A stretch of DNA of 64,000 bases, from assembly GCA_027186245.1 (NCBI GenBank), contig CP114487.1, positions 9,729,001-9,793,000 of the forward strand, read 5' to 3'. A program made the position numbers and the translations under genes. Positions 1-10,746 of this stretch are shown here, one piece after another; within the stretch, counting starts at the first letter, position 1; the number at the start of each line of letters is the position of its first letter. This stretch comes from Coriaria nepalensis. Lineage: Eukaryota > Streptophyta > Magnoliopsida > Cucurbitales > Coriariaceae. A model generated the notes under the pieces. The model had not been told where the DNA came from. It saw nothing but the letters and a program-made list of their open reading frames with translations, and searched no databases.

Positions 1-681
1 AGAAGTAAGAACAAGAACCCGTTTTCAACAGTTGGGCTTGACAAGTTCTCTGCCTTGGTAGCGGAGCTTGAAGAGAAGAGACAGATGATTTACTCGCAGA
101 AGAAAGAATCAGAAGACATAGTACTCGTTCGATTCGTGTACAAATCGAACGAGTGTGTTCCTGTTGTTGTGAAGCAGAAGGACAGAAAGGAAGAGCAAGT
201 AATCAAGAATACCAATAATAATAATAACAATATCATCAATAACTATGATGGTATTAGTGATATGCTTTTATCAGATAGTTCTGCTGAATCTTTCTCCAAA
301 TTATTAGTACCGATTGAGCAATCATCATCGGCGAAAGAGACCCAGAAGAAAAAGAGAAGCTTTCTAGCAGAAATGACGAAGTTGAAGAGATGGAGAAGAC
401 CAACTTATTATTTACCGGCGGTTTTCATTTTCATATTGTTGCTACTGACTGTATTTGGAAGATCCGTCGCTGTTTTGTGCACTTGTATTTGTTGGTACTT
501 GATCCCTCTATTGAAGGAGAGCTCCAACTCTTCGTCAAGCCGTCCGACGAAGAAAAAGGAGTATACACGACGGTTGAGCGAGAAAAGTCTCCTTACTCAG
601 TCTTCTATTCCTAAGAAGAACAATTCAGGTAATCTGAACGACAAGTCGTCTCAGGCACATGGATCTCGCAAAAGCTGGTGA
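1..681 (+). CDS. ZCF37-like membrane protein, 5' truncated by window edge
   Basis: The frame is open from base 1 and reads into NPFSTVGLDKFSALVAELEEK, so the coding region begins outside the window. It ends with TGA at 679-681. The motif block (NPFST..GLDKFSAL, then EKRQ.IYSQ and VRFVYKSNECVPVVVK) is what I know from the plant ZCF37-like family, whose function is unknown. The middle is low complexity with an Asn run. A hydrophobic stretch (PAVFIFILLLLTVFGRSVAVLCTCICW) near the C-terminus predicts one membrane span, followed by a basic Ser/Lys-rich tail. No intron is seen in the visible part. The membrane call is inferred from hydrophobicity only. Confidence 0.75.
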   Translation, partial: RSKNKNPFSTVGLDKFSALVAELEEKRQMIYSQKKESEDIVLVRFVYKSNECVPVVVKQKDRKEEQVIKNTNNNNNNIINNYDGISDMLLSDSSAESFSKLLVPIEQSSSAKETQKKKRSFLAEMTKLKRWRRPTYYLPAVFIFILLLLTVFGRSVAVLCTCICWYLIPLLKESSNSSSSRPTKKKEYTRRLSEKSLLTQSSIPKKNNSGNLNDKSSQAHGSRKSW

Positions 682-2074
682 ACCTTTTTTTTTTCATTTC
701 TCTTTTGGTGAATAGATTTTTTGATCTTTCTTGTGTGTTTGCAAAACTTCTGATCTCTTTCTCTGTACTGATTAACAGTTCGTTGTCTGTAAATTATGGG
801 TGTTTTTGTTGGAATTAGGTGCTTGATTAGAGAGTATGCAATCCCATGCTTGTGTTTGCATGGTGGGATTTTGTGGATTTTAATACGATTAACTTGATCA
901 ATTTTGTAATTACAAACTCCAGACAAACCAAAAGGGTGCTTGTCTGAAAACACTTACTGGTCTGAGATCTTTTGCTCATTCAGAATGCAATCATGACTTG
1001 GAAAATTGGAAGTCTTTCATCTCCCTAATGGAGAAAGAGACAAGAAATCTGCAGTTAATGAGCACAGAGAAAATAAAAAAACCAAAGGGAGTAATTCCAA
1101 TCAACAGCGACGACGTCTTTGAAATACTGGGTCGCCTAATTATTACGTCATATACATTTAATTCTTCAATTTTAGCTGCTTGAATTTTACCACGAAATGT
1201 ACACCATCAAAATGGAGTTCTTACGCAGACTATTAAATGTTTTTTTATAATTTAACCCAAAAAAAAAGACATTTATAGCTTGACTTTTCATTTAAGACCT
1301 TGAGGGAGCCAAGTCGGAGATCAAACCAGAGCTTCTAAGTATGCTGAATGTACGTTTAAGCTACATACGTCTGTATCACTTAAGCATTTTTGGTTGCAAG
1401 TAACATGACTTTGACCCAAAAATAATAATAATAATAATAAATAGAAACGGAAAATGACCGTCGTTTTACAAGGTAGTTGACATTAATATATTATTTGCCC
1501 AAACCGGTCAACAGCTTTATGCTCTTCAGTTTGGGCCAGTACCAATTTCATAATCCTCTCCAATGGATAGCTAAAAGTTCTTTACACAGCAATGCGGGGC
1601 GGGGCATGTTCCTTCACGGTTCATTCTCGACGTTTGCTTTGTTAATGCAATTGAGTCGTTGAGGAAGAAAATGAGATGGAAAGCTGATCAAAACCCCAAT
1701 GAACATTGTTTACCCCATCTTTTGCAACTAAAAATCAATGAGCCACAGGAAGAGGAATATAGAGAAGAAAAAGAGTACCTATTGAATCTTGAATTCTAGA
1801 CTTTAAAATGACTTAAATATCATGATCATTAGAATTTGCAGACGGCTAATGATAGTTTGTCCACAAGCTCCAACGGTAGAGCTATTTTACAGAATTAGCT
1901 TTCTGACAGCCTCCCTATTCCTGCTTCAACAAAAGCATTAGTTTGATATACGAAGGAAGTAAGTAGGAAACATATATTATGAAAGAACCATATTTGACCA
2001 TCTAAACGAAAGTATTGAGTAACTTTACAAAAACAGCTTATGAACTAACCTTGAATCTTCTTCTGCATACATCA
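682..2074. other. Intergenic spacer, no gene recognised
   Basis: This spacer lies between the 3' end of the ZCF37-like gene and the 3' end of the AKAP17A-like gene, which converge here. Only short unconvincing open frames occur. It contains an (AAT)n run near 1422-1441. I recognise nothing else. Confidence 0.6.
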
Positions 2075-3606
2075 TCAGGACCGGGTCGATAATTTTTGTT
2101 GATTTCTGAATGCTTCACTTCTGTATTCTCCTGCTTCAATTCTCTGCGTTGTATATCCTTTCTCCTGTGCTTGGTTACTTGAGTACCGGAAAAACCCGTC
2201 CTTATCCCATGTAACGTCATAATCTGCCCACAATCTAGAGCCTTCCTGCATATCATTCAACAATGTGTACAGTTAACAATATACAATCTAGTTCTCCAAA
2301 TTAATATCACAAGTAACATATTATAGTATCAGTGTGCAGCAAGAATTGACTTCATACCTTCTGAAGTGAGCGACCGCATAACACTTTCAAAGCATTATAG
2401 AAGTCCTTGTATTGTTCAAACTGAACAATGATTTTACAATGTAGACCCGAAATTATTTCAGTTCCGTCCGAATCTTCATCCTTGCCTAAACTATCGGCCA
2501 CGGCAACACTAAGATTCCTATAGACAATCGAGAGAAGCAACCAAACACAAGGATCATGGATAAAAATTTACATCAACAAGATACGTAATTATAGATATTA
2601 TTCAGAGCAATGCAAGATCATGGAAAAAATAGCAAACCTTATTTTTCCAAAGGTGGAGAAGATGGTATGAGTAACCAACATTGAGGGCTTAGATGAAACC
2701 CGCGGTTCAGCAAACCACCGTGATGGAACGCCACTCAAGATGATAGTATCAGGTTCTCTTCGCCCAGTCCTGGAATATCCCGCAAGAAAGAAGCATTACA
2801 TTCACAAGCTCAGAGTTCACAGTTCAGTTCAAAATCCATCAAACTCTTATCAAATTTTGCAAACCTCGATTTCCAAAGACGTAATACTCCTCCCAAGCAT
2901 TCTTCATCCCGTCAAAGTTGTCGCATTCCGGCAAAGAAACAGTGAGCTTGAACTTAGAACCTTCCAGATTTAGTTCGATTCCATCCATCTTATCAACCAG
3001 GTACTTTCTCCGATCCAAGAACTTGTTCTCCAAGACCTTCACGTCTTCTTCGTCCTGCTCAGTTTTTCCTCTGCTGTTCTTTACAAACCCTAGGTCGCGA
3101 ACGATGATGGCGCCATGCGCGAGTGGATCTTCGCGCTTTCGCTTCCTTACGTCCCCGAGCCGCTTGATCACGATGTCCTCTTCCGGTACGGTGACAGAGA
3201 CGGAGAGGGAGACATCGAGGAAGTCTATCAGAGCATGTTTCAGCTTCCATTCGTCAAGGGGTTTGGTCATTGACGGGCTTGAGGGATAGACTGTGACATT
3301 GAGCTTCACGCGCGGAACGAGCTTGAGTCCATTCTCTATTTCTAGGGTTTCCGTTGGAGGCAACGACTCAAATGGTCGGATCCCCATGCCTCCGTACGCG
3401 CCTTGGGGTTTAGCTAATCTGGAAGAGATTGGGGAAGATGACTGAAACGCGCCGTTTTTGTGTAAAAGAGCCCTGCTGAAGAAAAAGTCAGGATAAACCC
3501 TACATATATGACGTGCGAAATACGGTTGAGTTGGTGACAGGCGCTCCTTACCATAACGTATAATACGAAGACGACTACGAAAAAAGTCGATAATTAATTC
3601 CGCCAT
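2075..3606 (-). CDS. AKAP17A: AKAP17A-like RNA-binding protein
   Basis: Four exons on the minus strand: 3606-2865, 2779-2638, 2517-2358 and 2245-2075, summing to 405 codons. The product matches the A-kinase anchor protein 17A / XE7 family, proteins linked in animals to splicing and kinase anchoring. The blocks are TLEIENGLKLVPRVKLNVTV, then REPDTIILSGVPSRWFAE followed by FSTFGKIRNL (RRM-like core), and finally DYDVTWDKDGFFR. The first 73 residues look unlike the family, and Met74 (codon at 3387) directly precedes the conserved part, so it is the likelier start. Intron 1 is odd: the join that keeps the conserved frame uses GT at 2864 and ends in GG (2781-2780) rather than AG. An in-frame canonical alternative (2888 to 2769) would drop 11 residues. 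Head-to-head neighbour: the SVIP-like gene at 3649. Confidence 0.75.
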
Positions 3607-3648
3607 TGTTCCCTGAAAGGAAGGTCGTAGGGGAGGAGGGAGAGATCG

Positions 3649-4402
3649 ATGGGGCAGTGTTTTGCTTGCTTAGACGAGGGAAAAAAGCAAGAGAGAAAGG
3701 AGGAAGAGAGATTGGCCTCCGCAGAAGCTCGCGCCAAAGCAGCTGAAGCCGCTCAGAGAAGGTAATTTCTGTTAATGTCTCTCTCTCTCTCTATACATTT
3801 TTGCTCTGCTCAAAGTCCATTCCTTTTCATCAAGAACCCTTTTGCTTATATGGATGATCAATATGATGATTATGGTCGTTGACCAAAATAACTGGGGAAG
3901 CAAATACAAGAGTCTAGAGTAATTCGTTTTGATGCAAAGTAATCTCGTTCTGTTTATTTGTTCTGGGATTGGGATATGGTTTTAGAACATAGTCGGGTGT
4001 TCATAGCAGATTTCTAGTACTTATTCCAGAATCCAGATTATCCCATCGTGCATCTCAGACTATTATATGCAATTTTGGCCTGTGAAAAACCGCGTCTATA
4101 GAAGATGATTTGAAGGAATATTGGACCATTTTACTTGTGATTGCAGACAGGAGCAATTTGAAAAGTCTGCAGCAGGTAGAGCTGCACGGGCACAGCAAAT
4201 TGGAATCGCCAAGCAGTCTGCTAACACTACTAAAGGCGAGCCAGCTCTCAAGGTTTCTGAAATGATGTTCTAAAACTCTATATTCCTCCTCTTCCCTTTT
4301 ACATATGACTTACCCCTAGGCTGTTCATCTAGGTTAATATGACATGTTTATCTGATGCTTTGTCTTGTTGGTGTTTTGTGGATGCAGTGGCAAATGGGTT
4401 GA
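3649..4402 (+). CDS. SVIP: Small VCP/p97-interacting protein (SVIP)-like, 77 aa
   Basis: Three short exons: 3649-3761, 4147-4252 and 4388-4402, all with GT-AG introns, giving 77 residues and a TGA stop. The protein starts MGQCFACL, so Gly2 is a likely N-myristoylation site with Cys4 and Cys7 available for palmitoylation. A charged Ala-rich helix follows (RLASAEARAKAAEAAQRR, then FEKSAAGRAARAQQ) and the last residues are WQMG. Length, acylated start and the Arg/Ala-rich helix fit the SVIP family, which binds the AAA ATPase p97/CDC48 at membranes in animals. The role in plants is inference. Its ATG is only 42 bases from the upstream ATG of the divergent AKAP17A-like gene, so the two probably share a promoter. 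Confidence 0.7.
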
Positions 4403-4789
4403 GTTTGATCCTGCGCTCAAGCTTGTACATCAAATTCGATTGTTTGTAAGCAAGTGAACATTCTAGCTACAATAAGCTTATCGAATCACCCAACCTTTTT
4501 TTTTTTTTTTTCCTTTTTTGTTCTTTTTTTACGTTGTACGGATATGTATTTGATATTTCTCTCAAATAAATGAAAGTTTCGATATACATTATATGGTTTG
4601 GCACTGTTAATGTTTAGAAATACTCCAGACCATAGGCTGCAACATTGATTGACAAATCTAGCAGCAAGAGGAATGCATTGAATCAATTTTTAGTCCCCTA
4701 TGTGGTAGCTACCCTTTCGATTACAAAGATGATATACATGACTCAGCGATGCTAACCTACTAACCATAAAAATATTTAAACTCCAACTG

Positions 4790-7290
4790 TTATACAAAGC
4801 ATAAGACGGGAGATGAAGACTCGAGTTCATATGCAGCTTGAAAAAATTCCGCCGCTTGTGGTAATATAAGCCTTCCTTCTTGGCAAGCATCCCAAGATTG
4901 AACCATGCCATGTGGTTTGTGGGTTCTAATCTTATAGCATTCATTAAAAAGCTACGAGCAATAGGAAGAGAGCGGTCCCCTAATTTTATCAGTACTCCAA
5001 CTGTTGAAACAACGCTCGGAACATAATCAGGGTCCGTTGACAGTGCAACTGAGAATGAAACAAGGGCTTCCATGTTAATGATTGAGCTTCAAATAATGTA
5101 CCTGAAACTTTTTGTAAAAATTGTGGAACAGGAAAATGGAACAGATAGTATATCTTTGTAGAGTAATGTTTCAGGGGTCTTACCTGTTACATGCCAACTT
5201 CTTGGAGAATGAAGGTGGATCGATTTAGCATGCTCCAGACATATTTCGGAATCAGGCGATAAACCGAGCTTTGAATAAATTGTAGATAAATCCTGCCAGG
5301 CTAAAACTTCTAGATTTCTATCTGATAATAACTGTAAAAGAAATGAAAATTAGAGAAAATGAGACAAGTGAGAAGCCTAATAATAAGTAAGAATAAGTAC
5401 CTCAGAATTGGAATATTTTGCTCGTTCAATGTCTTTAGCTTGATGCTGAAGATCCTTTTGAGCTTGAATTAAAGCAAGCAAGATTCTATAGGTTTCTATT
5501 GCTTGTTTGGGCTGTTCCTGAGCAATTTGAAATGCAGCTTTCAATCTAAGAAATTCCAACTGCTCCAGCTTCTCAGCCTCATCCAAAGCAAAATCAACTA
5601 CGGATTCTGCATCATCAAACTGTTTCTCAGCAGAAAGTATCAATGCTAATAGCTTATATACTCTTCCATAACTTCCACCCATCACTTCCATGTATAACAT
5701 CATATTATTCAAAGCAGCATCTAGAATTCTTTGGAAAGCATTTTTCCAAACCAAGGTTAAACACTGCTTCTGGATCATCCCCATCATTCACAGCCAAGCT
5801 TAAATAGTGCAAAGAATCACCCTGAAATAGAACCCTTTCAGAATCAGATACAGAAACTCTAGCCGCATTACCATAGCAAATTCCAAGAAACTTATGCGCT
5901 TGAGACATAAAATGATTGTTTGTATGATTACCCAAATCGATGATTTTCCAAACAAAATTAATCCCTTCATGGGCACAAGACGTATCCTGGGAATACAATT
6001 TTGATCCGAACAAGAAAGAAGGAAGATGTAGTTTCTTGTCCAACTCGAAACAACCACAGACTTTCTTCAAAAGGTTTAGAGCTGTTTCATTTTGTCCAGC
6101 AGAACTGTAAGAAAGGGCAAGAAAGTACCACCTCTCAGCTCTACTATATATACCTGGAAATACCTGCTCTACATGCTCTGCTAATAATTCAAACTGTCCG
6201 GTAGTAGATAGTGCATAAGTCAAATGATCCATAGTTTCTGAATCCCAATTTACCTCTCCCATTACCACTTTCCTCATGAGTATAAGAAGTAGCAAGATTG
6301 CTTCCTCTATATTATTTATAGGGGTGGATAAGCCCCATACTTTAGCTCATCAGGCAAGATTGTTTCAACTCCACCATAGAGTAGCATAGTAGCCAATTCT
6401 TTCTGTACAGTGGCAAGTTTCTCGGAGTTTAGATTCCATGGCCTAACAAGAGCTCTGCGACAAGCAGTGATAGCCTGATCAAGAAAGCCCGCCTTAGTCC
6501 ATAAATTGGGTAGCAACTCCAATGCTTTGTGAAACATTTCGAGCAACTTGCAGTCTTCTCCAATGGAATCAATCATTCCATTGGGTAGAGCTGATTCAAC
6601 TGTATCCAGAATTATTCTGCACTCCTTTGCACCCTCTGATTGAACGAGAGAAAATCACAATTATAACCGCATGGACATAAAAGAGTCTCAGAACGGGGGG
6701 GGGGAATCACCCCCAGGGGGGAAGAGGGTGTGAAATTTCTCACCTATGTATTTCCCAAGCTCCTCTAGTGATTTTGCCTTTAGTAATATTGCTTCAAGAA
6801 GAAGACTAACTGAATGCATAGACATCAATCCAAGTGGCACTACATCACCTTTGGAGCGGGGTTTTCTCTGCTTAGTTCTCTCTGAAATTGCCTTAACCAT
6901 CCTTCGGGTTAAAGCTTTAATGTCAATACCCTGAAATACTTGAAGAGCAGCATCGAAATTTCCTCTCTGATATTCAAGTCTCCCCAACAAAGCTCTAGCT
7001 TCCTGAAAAGCTCATTTAATAGACATCAAATCAAAGATCTTAAGCAGCAGAGCGTACAGGGGAGACAAAATTTAGTATTCAAAGTTCAAACCCACCTCAT
7101 AATTTAAGGAGAGGGCTTCTTTGAGAGTGGATTCAACTTCATCCACTTGAGCATCCTCGAATTTTGAATCCCATTCTCCAGTCCTAGAAGAAGAAAGAGC
7201 ACTTGCCGAGAAATCTCGAGTAGCAAGTGACTCAGGCGATTGTGGTGGCTCTTCGAACTTGAATTGCTCTCCTGAACAAGCGCACAGCAT
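4790..7290 (-). pseudogene. NPGR1: NPGR1-like TPR calmodulin-binding protein gene, four frameshifts
   Basis: Exons: 7290-7096, 7002-6744, 6635-5401, 5331-5184 and 5101-4790. The N-terminus MLCACSGEQFKFEEPPQSPE and the block EARALLGRLEYQRGNFDAALQVF are diagnostic of NO POLLEN GERMINATION RELATED 1, a plant TPR protein whose relative NPG1 binds calmodulin and is needed for pollen germination. TPR-like repeats continue to the end. The reading frame breaks four times inside exons. A base is missing in the short A-run (minus strand) at 6341-6343, after LPDELK. One is extra in the A5 at 5741-5745, after NLGLE. One is missing near 5073-5082, after FEAQSL. One is missing near 4860-4867, after KKEGLY. 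In each case the conserved protein resumes in the next frame, finally ending at TAA 4790. Splice sites are intact and residues between breaks are well conserved, so loss is recent or these are base-calling errors. Much larger neighbouring genes show no such breaks. Confidence 0.7.
6695..6722. repeat. G-tract with C5 partner in NPGR1-like intron
   Basis: A run of ten G is followed by AATCA, a C5 run and then further G runs, inside the intron between exons 2 and 3 of the NPGR1-like locus. On the gene's own strand this is poly-C. Confidence 0.7.
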
Positions 7291-7299
7291 CTTCTCAAA

Positions 7300-7818
7300 A
7301 AGAAAAGGATTGGGGGGGAAATGTGGATCTTAACTTGGCTATTGCAGGTATGGAAATTACTATTTATTTAATGTTTTCATGCGGGGGCGCCACGAACGTG
7401 TATTTAACTCTCTGTCAGCACCTGAATCACATTCATTTGCAGGAATGGAAGCATGAATTACTGTAGGAAATAGACTGACAGGCAGTGATAGTCTCAAGAA
7501 AATTAAATGAAAGACAATGAAGTATATAGCATCATTTGCTGCGGTTAGTGAAAATCTAGTGTTCGAAGCTAAAAAAGATGACTGAATCGTGCAACATTGG
7601 AGATCCAGACAAGTGGTAAAGAGTAAAGTAATCCGATCAATAACAGCTAATTTGAAAAACGTAAAGCAGTAATAAAAGAGAATTCAGGGACAAAGACGGA
7701 GGTAAGAAAGAAGACGAGCAAGAAGAAGACAGAAAACGTTGGAAAAACGCAGGAAATACTTTAAAAAGAAAAGAGGGGTTGGGGGCGAGAGAAACTAAGA
7801 GATAGAGCGGCTGGAAAC

Positions 7819-7855
<37 letters not shown>

Positions 7856-8039
7856 AGATAAGCCAAAGTTAAAAACGTAGATATTTGGAGTGGCGTGGAA
7901 GCCAATGAAAGCTACCTCTCAGTGGTAGTCTGAGTCGCTCCATTTCTGCGCATTTTGATCCTTCTTGCAACGACACAAATCCTACGCTGAGCCTGAACGT
8001 AAAAAGGACTAAACAGGAAGACTACGCATCAAATCTAAT
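7300..8039. other. Spacer upstream of the NPGR1-like gene, with A31 tract
   Basis: This is presumably the upstream region of the minus-strand NPGR1-like locus. The one marked feature is an uninterrupted A tract at 7824-7854, about 190 bases before the LINE relic. It may be the poly(A) tail of another decayed retroposed sequence, but no coding body is visible before it. Confidence 0.5.
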
Positions 8040-8765
8040 AGCTGAGTATGAGATCTAAATTTGGATTTATGGATTTTATTCCCACTCTTTTCTGGTTAAA
8101 TGACGTTTCAATCTCTCATTTATTTTTTGCCTATGATAGCTTACTGTTTGGTAAAAGGGCGGGTAGAGGAAGAAGCACTCTGGACAATCCCTCAATCTAT
8201 AGGGTGGTGAATTTATGCCTTCCGTTGGGAGGTTGGAATGAGCGGTTAATTCGAGGTTGTTTTCTTATGGAGGATGCAGAGGCCAATCTGGACATGCCTT
8301 GCTCGTGTCCAGGTCAAAGAGACGTCTTTCATTGGCAAAACGAGAAGCATGACAACTGTTCGGTCCAAAGCGGATATAAGATTCCTCTTGAGATGGGTGG
8401 CAGCGCATCTGGGTACAATCCCAACGTCTTCAAAGGTTGGCGGAGAGCACTATGGAAATGCAAGGTACCAAATTTATAGAGGGCGTTTAGAGGTTGGATC
8501 CCAACCGGAAAGATATTTGAGAATAGAAGATTGTTTGTTCCTAATAGGTGTATATTTTGCAACCTGCGTGGAGAATCGATTAATCACATTTTTTGGAATT
8601 GTAAGTTTGCCCGAAACCTCTGGAAAACACTCTTGGATGCTGCTAGAGTTTCAATATGTGGTATTGGAGTTGATTGTGCATTACAATAGGGACGTATTGG
8701 AGATGGTTTTTGTGCTCTTCTTGGAAGCTTTAGTCACTGCGTAATAACATGTTGCATAGGTGTAG
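8040..8765 (+). mobile_element. Degenerate LINE (L1-type) reverse transcriptase fragment
   Basis: The frame at 8048 contains ISHLFFAYDSLLF, a worn version of the FADD-type catalytic box of non-LTR reverse transcriptases. The C-terminal part typical of plant LINE ORF2 follows: GGWNERLI, FHWQNEKHDNCSVQSGYKI, WRRALWKCKVPN. After a stop at 8477-8479 and frame changes come NRCIFCNLRGESINHIFWNCKFARNLW, the zinc-binding zf-RVT-like box with C..C...H...C. The catalytic box lies only about 60 residues before the tail, so the RT thumb and connection regions are deleted. No target-site duplication or poly(A) tail could be identified. It is inactive. Confidence 0.75.
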
Positions 8766-9097
8766 ATACAAATGTGTGGATGATTTGGCGTTTGATATCA
8801 ATGCTTGTATAGATTATTATTGATATATCCAAAAATTTATTACTTAAGTATGATACTAAAAATAAATCAAATAATACATTTGCAAAAGATTTTGAAATTT
8901 TATCTTTTGAGCTACTATTGTCATCTCTCTCTCTCTTTATATTAAGACTATTCCGTACAAATTATTGCATTACTTACGAAGTCACATCCACTTGCATTTT
9001 TTTGACCGTGGACCGTTCTTGCATTATTGGTATCTTGAATTTGAGTTTGAGAAGAAATAGTAATATATTATTAAACGATTTTTATTACCTATATGCA
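8766..9097. other. Spacer with short TC repeats
   Basis: AT-rich sequence between the LINE relic and the IDM1-like remnant. A (CT)n run is at 8924-8935, and a second at 9109-9123 lies just inside the remnant's last codons. No gene is recognised. Confidence 0.5.
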
Positions 9098-10475
9098 TCA
9101 CGTGACTTCCTCTCTCTCTCTCTCCCATTCTGGCATCACAGAAAACCCGAACGAACCGGTCCAAGTGTTGACCACATCAGGAACTGCCGGTAAAGTCAAC
9201 CGCTCCACACCTAACTCCATAAGCTGTTTCTCAAGCTCTTTCATCAAAACCCAACACATTCCAAGTCTACGGAATTGAAACCTAGTAGCAACAAGGGGAA
9301 CCTCCGCTACTCTCTCTCCATATACTCTTAACTGTTGCTACACAAATCAACTGATCATTCTTCTCCAAAACAACCGTGTAAAACCCTTTGAAGTTCAATC
9401 TTTTCAGCTCTGATTCTCTCCCGAAAATGACATCAGCAACAACATCTCCCTTGGTTAGAGGGTCATTCACCGGCTCGAAACATTCATGCAATATTCCAAG
9501 AGCTACATTCAGCTTGCTATTGTTCTCAGTCAAAGATTCTATATCATGACTATTCTTGCTATCATCAGAATTCATAGACTTCAACAAAGTCCAAGTCAGA
9601 TTCTCAGGACCCACAATTATCCTTTTTCCCACAAGGTTATTAAGATACAGATGGATCTCTTCACATTTTTTGCTACAAAACCAGTTTTCAGTATTTTCCC
9701 CTTCTGACTTAACCTCACCCCTTTTACTTAAACACCTAATGTGAAATTTCAGCTCACACTGATCACAATTCAGAACATCACTACTCTTTTACTTCTCCTC
9801 TTCTTCAAGTTTCCCTAATCCGCATATCTCACAACAGCATGAGGGACAGAACCAATCGCCATCTGGAACATGTTCTAAACCGAGACAAGTCCGATGAAAT
9901 GATGCAGGACATTGATCACATAGAATAAGCTCTCCTCCATAATGACAAACGGAACATACATGATCATTCTCGTTCAAACAAACAGTTGCAGGCTCTTTTG
10001 TCGGGCTCTGTTTCATCTTCTTCCTCTGCATTAACTGCCTTTGACAATCTAACAACGATCTACCATCATCAACAAAGATGTTGGTGGACGGCGTGTGTTT
10101 TTTGCTGCCTGCATGAGCTTCAAATCCAGTGAGTGTATAATGCTTGAAACAACAATCGCAGTTAATCCCATTACAAGTAATCGAGCCAGTTGCTAAAGGA
10201 TAAGGCCCACTTCCACCACTGTATACTGCTCTCTGGTCAACGGTGTTCACATTGTTGTCTATTAACCAGGAGAGAACAGTTCTAGGGTTCATCGGCACTT
10301 TTTCACTGGATGTTCCGAGTACATAACCCGATTTAAGACGTTTCCCTTCTCTTCCTCCACTTGATTTCTTCAACTTGGGAACTACCTTCTTCGATTTTAC
10401 CTTCACCTCTGTTTTCTCTGCCGTCTTCTCTACTGCAATTGGTAAAATCTGTGATGGGTCTTGCTGAATCATCAT
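9098..10475 (-). pseudogene. Truncated IDM1-like PHD-finger / GNAT acetyltransferase gene
   Basis: Read on the minus strand from the ATG at 10475, the protein contains the Jas/TPL-binding-like block (VDQRAVYSGGSGPYPLATG, then CDCCFKHYTLTGFEAHAGSK). A PHD finger follows (HVCSVCHYGGELILCDQCP, ASFHRTCLGLEHVPDGDWFC). A TAA at 9789-9791 interrupts it, after which the same frame resumes with DVLNCDQCELKFHIRCL and GKRIIVGPENLTW. Near 9328-9331 one extra A shifts the frame, and the acetyltransferase core then appears: VYGERVAEVPLVATRFQFRRLGMCWVLM and VERLTLPAVPDVV. The end runs through a GA microsatellite to TGA at 9098. This domain order is that of INCREASED DNA METHYLATION 1-like plant proteins, which are usually much longer at the N-terminus. 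Stop, frameshift and truncation together argue for a relic. Confidence 0.75.
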
Positions 10476-10746
10476 CAATAATTTATTATAAAAAGATGAA
10501 TTTAAAATATAAAATATAATGAATATCTGACAAAAAATATCATTCAATCGGGTTTTTACTGAAAATAAAAATTATATTAAAATTAAAATTGCGTGGTATC
10601 ACGCCTTATTCAAAACCCTGAGAGAAGATATTTTTTTGCCCTTTTAGGCATAGAAAAAGGAAGATTTAAACACCCAAAAAAAATAAAATAATTAATAATA
10701 ATAATAATGAAGACAAATATCTAATAAATGCTTCTAAACCATTAAC

